From Symbiodinium natans (lineage: Eukaryota; Sar; Dinophyceae; Suessiales; Symbiodiniaceae): 64,000 nt of DNA. A model generated the notes under the pieces. The model searched no databases. It had not been told where the DNA came from and saw nothing but the letters and a program-made list of their open reading frames with translations. The stretch is from the NCBI GenBank assembly GCA_905221605.1, contig CAJNDS010002108.1, forward strand, positions 563,909 to 627,908, written 5' to 3'. Both the position numbers and the translations under genes were made by a program. The number at the start of each line of letters is the position of its first letter. Positions within the stretch are counted from its first letter, which is position 1. This document shows, piece after piece, positions 49,704-61,050 of the stretch.

Positions 49704-51025
49704 CGACCCGCAGAATCTGGGAGGTTCGGCGAACAGCACGCATCAGCACGCAAGAAACGAAAGCCTGTCAAGTTCAGCAAGTCAAGTCCTTCAGGTTCGT
49801 TGAAGCCTGAACGGTATAGGCCACCAGCCATTTTCAACCCAAAGCTTGCCTAAACCCTGCGTCCTGAGACCCTGACCTGGCTTCTACCGTTAGGATGCCT
49901 CGATTGCCCTCATCCAGGCCCTGGGGAGGCGTGAAACGGCGACGGGATGTCACGGGGTTTTGTTTGGGGTCTTGCAAGTTTGTAGGAGCTGTGAAGTTGT
50001 GAAGGCCTATAAAACAGAGTATGATCAGTTTTTGTTTCAGGTTGAGGGCTGCGATGGAGTCATGAGTTACAGAGGATATCGATGAATCTACGCTCGGTCC
50101 GCTGCTCGAAATGGCGTTGGGGCAGCCTTTGCCAGACGCGCACATGCGAATCGCCACAGGAAGGGGTCAGGGATGACTGGCACCATACAACCTTTTGCCA
50201 GGCGTGGAGACCTTTCAACTGCCGTCAGCATCCCAGCATGTCTGCAAACCTAAGGATGGGTCATGTCATGGTACATCAAGAGTCCTCATCATCTCATGAA
50301 CCGGCTTCTGCCCGAGTCTCTGTACGAGTATTTAGAAGAGGCACCAGCGATCGACCCATAAACCGTGCTTTTGGAAACAAAGATTCACGGCCCAAATCAT
50401 GGAGAACCACGGTCTTTTGGCCCAGGAAAGCCTTCTGGACGATCTCTCTTACTGCATGTCCGGATCCAAGCGTTTCGGAGTGGCTGCCCTGAGGATTGGC
50501 TCCTGTAATTTCAGTGGTTCCGGTGCTTGAGGACATCGTTCCCCTAGCTGCGGCAACCGTGTCATAGTGTCCTTTCCTGCATCTCGATGTGTTTAGGATC
50601 TGCCTCGTCTCGGTGCATCTGTGTTCAACGAAGCATGCTCCTGGACAGTTCTCATGGCTGCAATGTCATTGTTAGCCTTCGACCCGTTCTTCTGCCACTG
50701 GCTGTTCGCGTCCAGCTGACCCCAACCGAAGTCCGATCCTCTACGGTGCAACACGTGGTGCAAGATGTGGTGCAACACACTGCAATGAACCTGACAGGAT
50801 CTCCTAAGACCACCGGCCTGAATGTCAATGTACCGTGAAACTTGTCTTTACATCATCTCTTTGCGAAAGACCGTACACCATTACTTCAAGTATCTCCAAA
50901 CAGTGCTACTTGACAGGAGCTTTCCTGTATCGAGCGCGAATTCTGCCGAAGCCGAGAGTCTGCTTTGAATGCCGCTGATGATACTCTAGGTATCAAGGTA
51001 GGTCATGCTTCCTGCAAAGCTGCCA
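48875..51025 (+). other. Stretch with no supported exon
   Basis: Apart from a poly-C tract (about 49669-49702) I see no repeat or exon chain that I can defend. Confidence 0.35.
49669..49702. repeat. Poly-C tract
   Basis: Uninterrupted C run of about 34 bases. Confidence 0.95.
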
Positions 51026-51064
51026 CCCTAAAACCGAAACCCTAAACCCGAAACCCTAAACCCT
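51026..51064. repeat. CCCTAAA/CCCGAAA array
   Basis: Five to six units, some with G in place of T. It faces the TTTAGGG array at 51341 across a PPR-like exon. Confidence 0.85.
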
Positions 51065-51234
51065 CAAGCCCCGGTAACTTGAAATTATTCCAAAAGATCC
51101 AAAAACGAAACTCCTCGAAACTTTCCGCGAAACTTTCCTCGAAACTTTCCCGGACCTGAACCCTGAATAATTTCAATAAACACTAAGCCCTAAACCCCAC
51201 ACACTCTAACTATCAACATCCCTGAAGACCGAAG

Positions 51235-51342
51235 GCCTCCCAAGTCGAAGCTTCGAGGCCTTGGCCGTTCCCCGCTCTTGTCAATGCCGCGCTGCGCGGC
51301 TGCGCCGAATCCGCGGACGTGAAGGGCGCCAGGCACATGGGG
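51235..51342 (+). CDS. PPR-like exon (ALVNAALRGCAESADVKGAR)
   Basis: CCGAAG|GCC opens an exon reading ASQVEASRPWPFPALVNAAL, then RGCAESADVKGARHMG. It is 108 nt (36 codons), followed at once by GTTTAGGG. NAALRGCAESADVKGARHM matches the usual PPR pattern (LRACAESGDVEGA type). A 36-residue exon fits one PPR unit of about 35 residues. Identification is by motif memory only. Confidence 0.55.
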
Positions 51343-51373
51343 GTTTAGGGTTTAGGGTTTAGGGTTTAGGGGT
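51341..51373. repeat. TTTAGGG array whose first unit supplies a donor
   Basis: Four units begin at the donor (51343) of the PPR-like exon. Confidence 0.9.
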
Positions 51374-51469
51374 TTCCTGAATTCGGGGTACCTTCTTGGG
51401 GTTCTGATTGTAAGGAAATCCTACTATTTTGGGATCTATATTGGGGTTCCCGTATTTTCGTAAACCCCA
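51369..51469. mobile_element. Short inverted-repeat element, GGGGTTT...AAACCCC ends
   Basis: It begins GGGGTTTCC and ends TTTTCGTAAACCCC, with internal GGGGTACC and GGAAATCCTACTATTTT. Related elements are at 53084-53172 and 62812-62918. TTTCTTAG, a possible acceptor, follows at about 51482. Confidence 0.4.
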
Positions 51470-51845
51470 CATTGTTTCTTAGGCAACTTACGCAACATTC
51501 AAGCGGCCAAGAGTTGCAGACCGGCTGCAGCTTAGTTTGATGGGTGCCATACTGTGTATATTGAGTGATCATTCGAGGGTCTCAGACGACTCAAAAGAAA
51601 GTTCGGAGGGGCCCAGTGCTGTGGCCAGAAGCCCTGTGAAGCCCATGCGGAGCCAACCCGCCGATCATTCTCTGCGGCTTCTCTTCTCCTCGGCGGAGCC
51701 AGGGAAATGACGAGCGCTTCTTCATGATCTGCACCACGAAGTCACTCAACAGCTTTGCGCATGTTGGGCAAGCAGATTCTTGCCCTAGCAAGCTCACTCG
51801 TTCCTCTTTCGTGTACTCTGGCAGTCCAACATTGGAAAGAAGGCA

Positions 51846-52592
51846 GTGGACCCTTGGATCCAAGTGCCCAATGTAGTCTGCCAAGGCGCAGGGCCAGTCG
51901 CAGTGATGCGCAGTGGTGGTGCCATTTCAGTACCGAGTCCAGTCATCCCCTCTTGGGGGATGCTCACGGTCCGATCATTCTGTAACGGCAGTGAGACCGT
52001 CTGCAGTCCATGCATCGCGGTGGGCCCCGGCAATTGGACGGCCACAGCGCCATGTTGGCGCCAGATCCATCAGTGCTTTGGAGCGCAACGCGGGCCCAGC
52101 AGCCTCACATACCCTCAGCCTCCTCTGCCATTTCAAGCATCCTCCAGTGCGCTCCTGGCAGTTCAGCAGTTCGTTGATGACTCTTGGGCGGCGTTCGGTG
52201 TCCCAACCCATCGGGAGTGCTTGAGCTCACTTCCTCAGTCGCCATGTTGGCGAAGCAGGCTCTTCAGCGACCTCAGGCCTCAAGCGCTGTCGCAGTGGAG
52301 GTCGAGGGTACAGCTGTTTGCGCAGGATATGACCTGTCTCTCCAGTCCTCATACCATGAGTCATGAACTATCGTCCCAGGCACCACAGTCACCATTATAC
52401 TCTTCAGACATCGCCATACATAGTCTTTCCAGTTCCACTCTGCTTCGCTTCCTTCATTCCAATCACTCTTCAATGACTACACACAGTTTTCGCTTGCGGA
52501 CACTCTTTGCTCCAGAGACTTGGGGCCCACAAGTGAACAGCCATTTCCAGTGTTTCTGCGCCTTCGCGCACTTCCTTGGTGCCATCCTTTGA
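51846..52592 (+). CDS. Hypothetical ORF, 248 codons, intronless
   Basis: This is the longest open frame outside simple repeats. It is rich in Ser, Pro, Gln and Cys, with no motif, signal peptide or repeat. Overlapping shorter frames exist on both strands. It may be chance or an old retrogene. I do not assign a function. Confidence 0.2.
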   Translation: MDPWIQVPNVVCQGAGPVAVMRSGGAISVPSPVIPSWGMLTVRSFCNGSETVCSPCIAVGPGNWTATAPCWRQIHQCFGAQRGPSSLTYPQPPLPFQASSSALLAVQQFVDDSWAAFGVPTHRECLSSLPQSPCWRSRLFSDLRPQALSQWRSRVQLFAQDMTCLSSPHTMSHELSSQAPQSPLYSSDIAIHSLSSSTLLRFLHSNHSSMTTHSFRLRTLFAPETWGPQVNSHFQCFCAFAHFLGAIL

Positions 52593-53083
52593 GTGCAAGG
52601 TGTCTGCTTTTGTGGCAGCCTTGGATGGTCAGTAAGTCCTTGCAAATGTGGATCTGAGCTACATTCCGTCTTTTAGGTGCCGTGGCAATGCTCCAGTAGA
52701 ATGAAGGCTGCGTTCAGTCGTCTTGTATCAACGCCCCGGCGGCCTTCTCATGTCGGTTCTTCCGTGAGGAAGTCCTAACAGATCAATTTCGGAGTGTTCC
52801 GGCCTTAGTCAAATTTCCAAGATCTGAGTGGGCAAGTTCACACTCTCAACCCCATTGCTTTCTCACACCAAATGACCCCAACACGCCCACCCCACCCACA
52901 CGTGAAACGACACATTTTATGCGGAGAGATGCGTTATCATCCTGCTCGTCTCAAATTCTTAGAATGCTAACAGCCGTAAAATCAATACATCATCAGTGCT
53001 TGAATGCTTGAAGAAGTGAGTCTGACACGGCTTGATGATGCTCTGCTTTCAATCTAAAGTGAACTTCTATGGGCATGTCCCCA

Positions 53084-53172
53084 AATAGGGGTACCCTGAA
53101 TATGCCCCCAAATAGTGTACTCGTCATTGTAGGAACCCCCAAAAGGGTACCCCTATTTTCGTCAAACCCCCG
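53084..53172. mobile_element. Short inverted-repeat element of the GGGGTACCC type
   Basis: AATAGGGGTACCCT near the left end is inverted as AAGGGTACCCCTATTTTCG near the right end. It shares GGTACC, CCCCCAAATAG and TTTTCG motifs with the elements at 51369 and 62812. Confidence 0.45.
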
Positions 53173-53529
53173 CCCCTTGCTAGAAGTCCAAAATGCTCAA
53201 CATCCAACAAAGGCAAAGGCTTCAATTAACGATTAGCAACTTAGAGTTTGGAGAATCTAAGAGGCTTGTAAATACGTTCAATAGAAAGAACGCAAGATGC
53301 CTACATGCAAACCTTCGAAGTGGATAATGAACTGTCTGAATGTCTAAGCTGACTTTCCATCAGCACCTGCCGTTCAAACAACTTGCACGGGTACCTGCGG
53401 TAATTAGGTTCAGACTTTTACAATACAAGTACTGTAGGACGAAATGGAAAGACACACAAGATGGCAGTTCCCGAAGCAGATGTCGTTTCATCTCCGCTTT
53501 GCTCTCCAAGTATGACATGCTAGCTAAGA

Positions 53530-53554
53530 AACCCTAAACCCTAAACCCTAAACC
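53530..53554. repeat. CCCTAAA array before CACAG
   Basis: Three to four units followed at once by ACCACAG, a good acceptor, but no open exon follows that I can accept. Confidence 0.85.
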
Positions 53555-53639
53555 ACAGCTGCAACTCCGCTGACTTACAATTGCCGCTGAACCAGAACCC
53601 GCTCTTCCCAGGCATAAAGCCCAAACCGCTCCACGGTTT

Positions 53640-53766
53640 CTATTACTATAATTACTATAACTACTATAATTATTATAATTACTACAATTACTATAATTAC
53701 TAGAATTACCACAATTACTATAATTACCATACTTACCATACTTACCATAATTACTGTATCTACTAC
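53640..53766. repeat. AT-rich minisatellite (ATTACTATA)
   Basis: About fourteen degenerate copies of the 9-bp unit TTACTATAA with TTACCATAC variants at the end. Confidence 0.85.
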
Positions 53767-54060
53767 AATGAGCCTACAGGCATTGGATGCAGCTGATGTC
53801 AGACCATGGAAGCAAACCTGATGGCTCCAAGCTCAGAACAGCATACCCTTTGACACGAAGCGGCGTGCCCCGTACGCCCTGTTCTTGTAGTGTGCGTTCA
53901 GTTTCCACAATGTGCGTTCTTCGTTTGCAGAACATGTGAATTGCGTGCAGCTGACTTGTTCCGGTCAGAGCGCAGTAGAAACACACAGCCGGCCGTGTTG
54001 GCAGAACGCTCAGTCGTTGCGACTGACGACCACTAGTTTTGTTCTGGTGACCGTAATGAT

Positions 54061-54160
54061 TTGAGACGTTCCCCCTTGTACTAACAGTCCTTCATGAGGA
54101 TTATAACCGGGGGTACTACAATCCCTATTCAGGACTGTTGGTATAAGGGGGAACATCCCA
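54061..54160. mobile_element. Introner-like inverted-repeat element, copy 2
   Basis: Ends GACGTTCCCCCTTGTACTAA plus CAGTCCTT and AGGACTGTTGGTATAAGGGG plus GAACATCCCA are inverted copies. It is homologous to the element at 27494-27590 over the ends and part of the middle (ATCCCTATT..AGGACTGTT). Confidence 0.65.
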
Positions 54161-55040
54161 AGTAATGACATGTTTCTGTTTTTTTTGTCTGTCATTTGCG
54201 GACATGGGCTGCTGACCAGGCTCCTCCTACTTGGCTGCTCTCGAGGGATTTGCAAAATGCGGCCGCTCCGTCAGGACACTCAGCGCCTTTTCTTTGTTTC
54301 ATGCCGGCAAAAGCCAGGGGTTCTGCGAATGCTGCAGGTGGACGTGTGTTTCATGACAAATGAATACAGATATGTATAACTTATGTATATAGTATGTATA
54401 TTTTCTTTTTAAATGTGTTTTTTTATTTGTTGATTTATCTACATATGTATATATTGATGATCTGGGGCCACCCTGCCCCCCCCCCCCCTCGGCCTCCTGT
54501 GTGGCTGTGGGGTTTGGGATCAGGGTTGGCCGTGCTGTGGTAGTGGGGTTTCGCGATGGGTATGTTTGAGATTCTAGGGTTTTGGGACTAGTTCGGCCCG
54601 GAAGTTTTGCATAGCAAGGCTTAGGCGGGTTTACCTTATGGTTACCTGGTTTTGTCACGTTGATAGGTTTTGGCTCATGATCTTGACAGGCCCGGGCGTC
54701 AGAGCATGAAACAGTTCGTGATGTTGACTGGTTCATGATGTAGGTCCGTAGGTATTGCCAGAAACCTGGAGAACACCAGTGGCCAGGCTTTACTTCGAGG
54801 GCTGAGCGTTTTAGAGGAATGGGGCAGGACTTCTCTTAGGCTAGGGTTGAATATTTCCTGGTTGTGATGGCTTGTTGACGGCATATCTCTGAATACGACA
54901 CCCCACTTATTTAAACCCAAAACTCGACCATGGCCACGGGCTCCCAGCCCTGTATAATTGTAAAGTAGGAGCCACCGACAAGCGGGACCCTCCACGGCAT
55001 CGGTTTGCAGCTCCTCCAAGGGATTGGGGCGGGTCCCACA
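54161..55040 (+). other. Unassigned stretch
   Basis: No exon or RNA gene is supported. It is AT-rich around 54370-54460, with a poly-C run at about 54476-54488. Confidence 0.35.
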
Positions 55041-55060
55041 GGGCGGGGGGGGGGGGGGGG
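55041..55060. repeat. Poly-G tract
   Basis: About eighteen G in a row. Confidence 0.9.
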
Positions 55061-55383
55061 CGTCAGAAAATTTGGTGTGGGGGGAAGGGTTGGGTTAGGG
55101 GGAAGGAGGCCCGATCCGGGTCTGCTTGTTCCAGACGCTTCTCGGCAGGAAGCCGAGGCGAATTCTTGGTCTCTCTATCCTTCTTGCGTGACTGTTTGGT
55201 GTTCTCTGGTGGTTTGCTGTTGACCAGACCGGGCTCCTGAAGCAAAAAAATCTTTGCCACAGGCAGGTCTTCAAAACAACCACACAAAACACTTGATACC
55301 GATCAAACGCTGCTTTGTTTCCTTGAGCCGCTTGTCTTGTTCTGTTTATCATTGTACGACTATTCTGATTACTATCATCATTC

Positions 55384-55790
55384 TTGTTCTTTTTAGTGTT
55401 ACGGTTCTTGTTATTGTTGTTGCTGTTGCGGTTGCTGTGGCTGCTGCTTTTGCTTCTGCTTTGCTGCTGCTTTTGCCGTTGCTTGTGCTGCTGCGTTTGC
55501 TTCTGCGTTTGCTGCTGCGTGCGCTGCTGCTTTCGCTGCTGCTTTCGCTGCTGCTTTCGCTGCTGCTTTCGCTGCTGCTTTCGCTGCTGCCGCGGCTGCG
55601 GCTGGGCTGCGGCTGCGGCTGCGGCTGCGGCTGCGGCTGCTGCTGCTATTCTTCGACTTCTTCGACTTCTTCGACTTCTTCGACTTCTTCTTCTTGTTCT
55701 TCTTCTGATTCTTCTTCTTCTTCTTCTTCTTCTTCTTCTTCTTCTTCTTCTTCTTCTTCTTCTTCTTCTGCTGCTGCTTCTTCTTCCGTT
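55384..55790. repeat. Composite trinucleotide/hexanucleotide microsatellite
   Basis: Blocks of TTG/TTC-rich sequence, GCTGCTTTC (nine-bp, about six copies, 55520-55590), GGCTGC (55590-55640), TTCTTCGAC (55645-55690) and CTT (55690-55790). The Leu, Ala, Glu, Arg and Gln/Lys frames on both strands are artefacts. Confidence 0.9.
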
Positions 55791-55883
55791 CCTCTGGGAT
55801 AGGTTTTCTTGTGGACGGAGGAGTATATGAGAGTCTCCAGAAGGGAAGTCATTGAGGCCCATACCTGGCGGCATAGGCTTGGC

Positions 55884-55902
55884 GGGGGGGGGGGGGGGGG
55901 GG
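55884..55902. repeat. Poly-G tract
   Basis: About eighteen G in a row. Confidence 0.9.
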
Positions 55903-55909
55903 AGGGAGG

Positions 55910-57922
55910 GAATCATATCTTTGCACGTCCCGAATGACAGCATGAAACTTCCGAACGTCGAGATGCCAAGGACTTGGCGCAGAGCTGGTGGGACCAGATG
56001 AAATCCGAGGGCTTCTTGCCCATATGCTCCTCGGCAGTCTTCTTGGGCTTGGGGTTCAAGACCCAGGGGTTCAGGATTGAAGTTCCGGGCTTGATAACGA
56101 GCAGAGGCTGGGTTTAGGATTGCGGCATTTGGCCCACGGAACTTTGACTGCAGCTAGGTTAAGTCTAAGCAAGCTTGGAGCTTGGGATCTGGTGACCGTG
56201 GGGGGTGTGGGGCTTCAACTTTTTCAGGATTTCTGATGCGAAAGCTTTCAAGCTGCACTTGGGCAGCCGCTTGCTCGGCTATCAAAGCCTAAGGCGGCCG
56301 AAGCGGGGGAGGCAATCTGAGGGAAGGACGCGCGGTCGTGCTGACAATTCCTGAGCGGCAAACAAAAGGCAAAACGGGCACCCTATTTTGGGAAAGACGC
56401 ATATCTCACCGTAAAAGGCATGGGAGTCTCGGCTGTTCTCACACCAAGGTGAGCACTACACAGCGATGATGAAAGTGCTGCCCACAGAAATTGTGGTCAA
56501 AGTGCTGCATGTTCTGGCTATGCGCAGGTGTGCGCGAGTAGGTCCCAAGTATTGGCAAGATTGAAGAGAGATTCCCGTAACAGTTCCGTCGACTCGTCAT
56601 TTTGGGTAAGCAATCACAAAACTCCGCGAGCGGAGGCAAATTATGTATACATAGTTGACGGCTTCCCACTGACCTGAACGTGATATGATCCGAAATGTGA
56701 CTCCTAAGCTAGAATTCTCCGGTGTATGCGACCTTGATCTCAGGCCCTGGCTTCAAGTTCATCACAGGACCCATGACCCCCATGCGCTTCAATGACAGTA
56801 CTCTGCCTTTAAAGTACAGCTCCAAACCATTCCAAACCTGGACTCGCGCCTCGAACCCTTTGTGCCCCTCATCCCCCTCATCTCCATGAAGGGCTTCTCG
56901 TCGAGGGTCCTCGTGGTTGATCTTCTTGGGATTTGCAGCCTTAAACAGAGCATCCAATGTCGCCCGTGTCTTTGGCCAAGGCGTTGGATCGCGAAGACTT
57001 CCGCGGTGCAGAGTCCTGGTGGACAGCTCAGCTCGCCTTCCCGGCATCAGAAGCCCCTTACTGGTACTGCCTGTATGCCGATTGGAATCCGATTGGAGCC
57101 TGGTACAAGGCATGTCTGAACCTGCTTGTGGGCACTTGTGGACGCTTCCACGCCACCCCAGCTCTGAGCGTATGGGCGCCAGACGGTACACAGGCACGAT
57201 GCTTAATCGCAGTTGCGGTCTCTGTCCTCGCGCAATTCCAGTTCCGACAGAATCTGATGGCGATCGGTACGGTAACATGCAGCCCTTGCTTGCTGCGCCG
57301 GTTTCCTGTTGACTTCGAAGTTTCAAGTGTCAATCCTGAACCCTATCCTAGAGACTATCGACTGCAGAAGTCCGGTGGATCTTTGGCTTCAGATCGGCCG
57401 CTGCAAAGTTGTCTCCGTGGCATGGCGCGGCGTGGGGACGCGCTCAACGGTAGAGAGCTCCACGCTCTAGTTCTGGTGGGGATGAGGGTAGGCTCCCTCT
57501 TTAAGCATCCAGAATTCGATACTTGAGTAAATATGAGGCCTGCGCTGAAGAGTTCCGCCCTGAGTCGCATTCCCCCAATATCAAAACCCCTCTCCCACAT
57601 TTTTCTCCCTAACTCAGAAATGATCGGGGCCGGAATTTCTTGGGAGGAACGGGCAAGAGGGGGGGGGGAGAGGCGAGCTACTCTGCACCACGTTCAAGGT
57701 AAAGCAAGAATACCTTCAAGTGGGGCAAGGCTAGCTCCTAGGTGAGGTGGGGGGTAAAGGGTGGAGGCATTGGGTGTCCGTTTTTTGTTTGGCGGCTTTC
57801 CTGATGCACCGTCCGCTCCCGCATCGAAGCACGCCCCGAAGCCTCGGCGGATAATGGTATTAAGGCATTACTCAACATATGATTGGCATGCCATGCCATG
57901 CTGTTTGGAGAAGCCAATCCGT
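55910..57922 (+). other. Stretch without convincing gene
   Basis: Two overlapping frames on opposite strands are open around 56.7-57.5 kb: + 56957-57526 (189 codons) and - 56709-57326 (205 codons). The minus frame ends LKRMGVMGPVMNLKPGPEIK and has a somewhat more protein-like tail. Neither shows a domain, and I do not choose between them. Confidence 0.25.
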
Positions 57923-58042
57923 AAACCCTAAACCCTAAACCCCAAACCCCAAACCCCAAACCCTAAACCCTAAACCCTAAACCCTGAACCCTGAACCCTG
58001 AACCCTGAACCCTGAACCCTGAACCCTAAACCCTAAACCCTA
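57923..58042. repeat. Long CCCTAAA/CCCTGAA/CCCCAAA array
   Basis: About seventeen units in three homogenised blocks: CCCTAAA, CCCCAAA, CCCTAAA, six CCCTGAA, then CCCTAAA. It ends five nt before an acceptor. Confidence 0.95.
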
Positions 58043-58047
58043 GCCAG

Positions 58048-58110
58048 AGCTCACCGGAGGTTCGTCCGCATGGAAGACGCAGGAGTTGCGCCCGAGGCAG
58101 GGTCGGCAGG
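58048..58110 (+). CDS. PPR-like exon (AHRRFVRMEDAGVAPEAGSA)
   Basis: TAGCCAG|A opens an exon reading AHRRFVRMEDAGVAPEAGSA plus two bases, then the donor GTAGGT. FVRMEDAGVAPEAGS fits the second helix and loop of a PPR unit (RMEEAGVEPD type). The acceptor is directly after the CCCTAAA array. Confidence 0.5.
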
Positions 58111-58989
58111 GTAGGTGGTGATGCGCGGAGCGTGAGCCAGCTTCAGCGCAAGCAGGTCCCTCGGTACCTCTACGAATGCGAAGACTGACGAAAGCACAGG
58201 ATGAAGCCCCTTCTAGAGTAGGTTCGTTTCGCAGAGGGAGCCCGAAGCCCTGCATCTGGGAGGCAATGAGCTATGCGGCAGTGATTGAGCGTGCAACTTC
58301 TGAAGGCGATGTTTTCATCATCTTCGGTTGCAAGTACATGTGCAATCCTGTGCATGGATGTGTAGAGTGAAGTGTTCTGGTGCAGAGAGTCGGTGTTGCA
58401 GTCCCGAGGCTTAACAATAGATCCTATGAAGGGCTTCGAAGCGAACAACCCGAAAAGCTAAAGTCTGCAAACTCAGATTACAAGGCACCACCATCCGACC
58501 AGCTCAACCCAAACACTTAACCCTACCCTAGGAATTCCACGCCGGACTCAGCTTAACCCTGACCCTGGTGCGAAATACCACGCTCTCAATGTTTGAAGGA
58601 CCAGGATTATTATGATGATTGCGCTGGGACTGGAATCCCGTATTCCCACAGCCCCACCACAACTCCTACTCTCAAACGAGAATCCGCACTCCTGTCGCTA
58701 GCAAGAATATTGTGCTGCAGTCGTGACATCAGTACGTAGTGAGTAACACAGCATCTCTTTCTGAAGGCCCCTAGAAGAACGTTTGGTTCTCGATTGTTCG
58801 GGTTTCCTATCGTCTGCTGGAGTCTCCGGAAGTAGGACAGCTTTGTCCTCGGCCATTCCTTGGTTTTGCTTAGATTCGCTCATTCATTCGCTCCATGAAT
58901 AATAAGCAAAATGCATACAAGAAGCATGTGAACGACTAGATATTGTATTAGAAGCGTTTTTTGGGGGCATGTATTCATTCGCCCATACA

Positions 58990-59420
58990 ATCAGCGATAT
59001 TTACTGTTACACTTATGAGAACTATTACCTTCACCGTCATCATTGTTACTATTCTCTTAGTTGTAGCGTCATTACTTTCTGCGGTGATGCGTATTACTTC
59101 TATTCCTGCTATTGTTAATGTTATTTCCGTTTTTACTATTGCTACTATTGTTGATACTACTGTTCTTACTTTGCTTATAATTGTTACTAGCATGACTATG
59201 GTTCGAATAGTGCTATGTAAGCACTTTTATATTGATTACCATGGTGACTGTTTTGTTACTGCGATTACTGTTGGTCCTATCTCTATGTCTTTTTTATGGT
59301 AGTATTTCTTTGGCTGCTATTTTTTCTGCTGTGAGTTGTAATTGTGCATCAGCTTCAATGCTGTTTCTACTATCACGTTTGATACGATCATGACGTTTCG
59401 TCGTTATTACGGTGGCTACT
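58990..59420. repeat. Degenerate triplet-rich low-complexity tract
   Basis: Loose ATT/ACT/GTT triplets. The hydrophobic frame at 58961-59302 is a composition artefact. Confidence 0.55.
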
Positions 59421-59497
59421 TTTGTTGCTAGCGTCAAACATAAAGACGAAGAACGTTCCTTCACTCTGTTTGGACGACCATTACTACAACATCCTCT

Positions 59498-59697
59498 GGT
59501 AACTAAAACCTAAACCCTAAACCCTAAACGCTAAATGGAGGCTCCCATCCCAAAAGCTTCAGGCAGGGTCGGCGGGCAGCCAGCCACCTTTCCCGGCCCT
59601 GTTCAGGGTGAACCCTGCGCTGCCAGCTTTTGGGATGAAGCCTTAAAGGGGGTTTAGGGTTCAGGGTTAAGGGTTTAGGGTTTAGGGTGTTTTACCT
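59498..59697. repeat. Nested inverted repeat with telomere-like outer arms
   Basis: CCCTAAA units (59498-59530) and TTTAGGG units (59649-59697) form the outer arms. GGCTCCCATCCCAAAAGCT (59540-59558) and AGCTTTTGGGATGAAGCC (59625-59642) form inner arms. GCAGGGT/ACCCTGC lies within. A frame starting MEAPIPKASGRVGGQPATFP is open across the loop to the TTTAGGG array. Confidence 0.6.
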
Positions 59698-60303
59698 CCA
59701 AAACACTAAGTGCCACAGGGCAGTGGTGGTTCCATTTGGGGGACATGAGGGGGGAGTATAGAACCGTCTTGGGGCTCTCTTCAACAGTGGGCAGTGGTTC
59801 GGCAAGCTCTTTGTTCTTTGCAGGCGTTGCGCTCTCGTGGTTTGACAAGATGCTCACTGACGGCTGGGCGCGGGAAGCTCAACAATGGTGTTGAAGCCAT
59901 GCAGGTAGGGGGAAGCTTGCGAGATTCCATCCACCCCACTACCAAAGGCGACCGCTCGCATGTGCACTTCGAAGTCTTCTAAGGCCTGACTTGGACGCCT
60001 GCAAAAGCATGCTCGTGGCAGGATCCCCGGGAGCGAACGGATGTCTGCCATCCTTTGGCTTGAATGCACCAGCCGTCCCTGAGTCGCAAGACCCTATACT
60101 TCTCTGAACACCAATCAGAAGCACAAATTTTCAGTGGCAAATTCGAGAGGAGTAGAAATTCCGTATTAGGACAGCACCTGTCTGCGGCAGGGCTTGTAGA
60201 GTAGTCGCTTGGAGAGAGGTGGAATGCAACCAAAACGGAACACCTTTCGGCAGCGGCAATCCTTATCCTGGTGTTTGGCGCGACACCTTCTTCAATTCTC
60301 CAG

Positions 60304-60432
60304 GCATCTGAGAAGTTCGTCAAAGACACAAAAGGCATCGGCACGTGGGCTGGAAAACCTCCACGAGGAACACCCTTGTGGGAAGAGCGCGAGGGTGTGG
60401 TATCCATGCGCCAGTGGGTGTATCTTTGCCAG
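60304..60432 (+). CDS. Unrecognised exon (FVKDTKGIGTWAGKPPRGTP)
   Basis: TTCTCCAG|GCA opens an exon reading ASEKFVKDTKGIGTWAGKPP, then RGTPLWEEREGVVSMRQWVY and LCQ, followed by GTGCGC. It is 129 nt, phase 0. The Trp/Gly/Pro pattern is convincing as protein. No family was recognised. Confidence 0.5.
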
Positions 60433-61050
60433 GTGCGCAAGGCAAACCTCTGGAGTTGGGGGGGGGAGGCGGGGGAGCTCTTAGTTTTTTGGCAGAAAAT
60501 GTGGAACAATGTCATCCCATGGCACGGTTCCATAAGAATGCTCACATGCTGTATGTCCGATCTGTGTGGAAGTCTTGCCACCTGTCCTTACTGGTATGTT
60601 CGTCTCTTGCGCCCTGAGTACACAAGTACTAGTTACTAGTACAAAAAGACAGTCACGCTAGTCCTGCCATAATTCTCCTGCACCTTATGCCCTTTCACCT
60701 AGCCTTCAACCATGAGATAGCACTCTCCGAGGCCATCGGCCGCACCGCGCCCGCGAGAGCTGTCGGTTGCTGAGATTCATAGACCTGCGGGTCTTTGGTT
60801 TCTCGTAGGGTTCCCCGCAAGAACGTAAAAGAAAGCAGGTTTGAGTTGTTTTGGGGGGCCGAAGGGATCCGCACTGGAACGCTCGAAGAGGAAGCCTGTC
60901 AGGCGTTTGCAGGGATTTCCACGGGGTAGGTGCGGTTTGTGAGGGGATAATGATAATGGGTTAAGAGGGTCCCCCAAACCCTAAACTCCAGAGTCTTCAG
61001 GGGATGTTCCTGGCAACCCTACACATTCACTACGTTTTTTTCGCACAGAG

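Noticed and set aside
51846-52592. 248-codon ORF as a confident gene
   Set aside because: It is the longest non-repeat frame but has no motif and a composition near that of the DNA. It is kept only as a low-confidence feature.
55095-55943. Arg/Gln/Lys-rich frame of 282 codons on the minus strand and Leu/Cys-rich frames on the plus strand
   Set aside because: They are created by the composite microsatellite at 55384-55790.
58961-59302. Hydrophobic 113-codon frame resembling a membrane protein
   Set aside because: It lies in degenerate ATT/GTT/ACT triplets that give Ile, Val and Thr by composition, with an equally open frame on the other strand.
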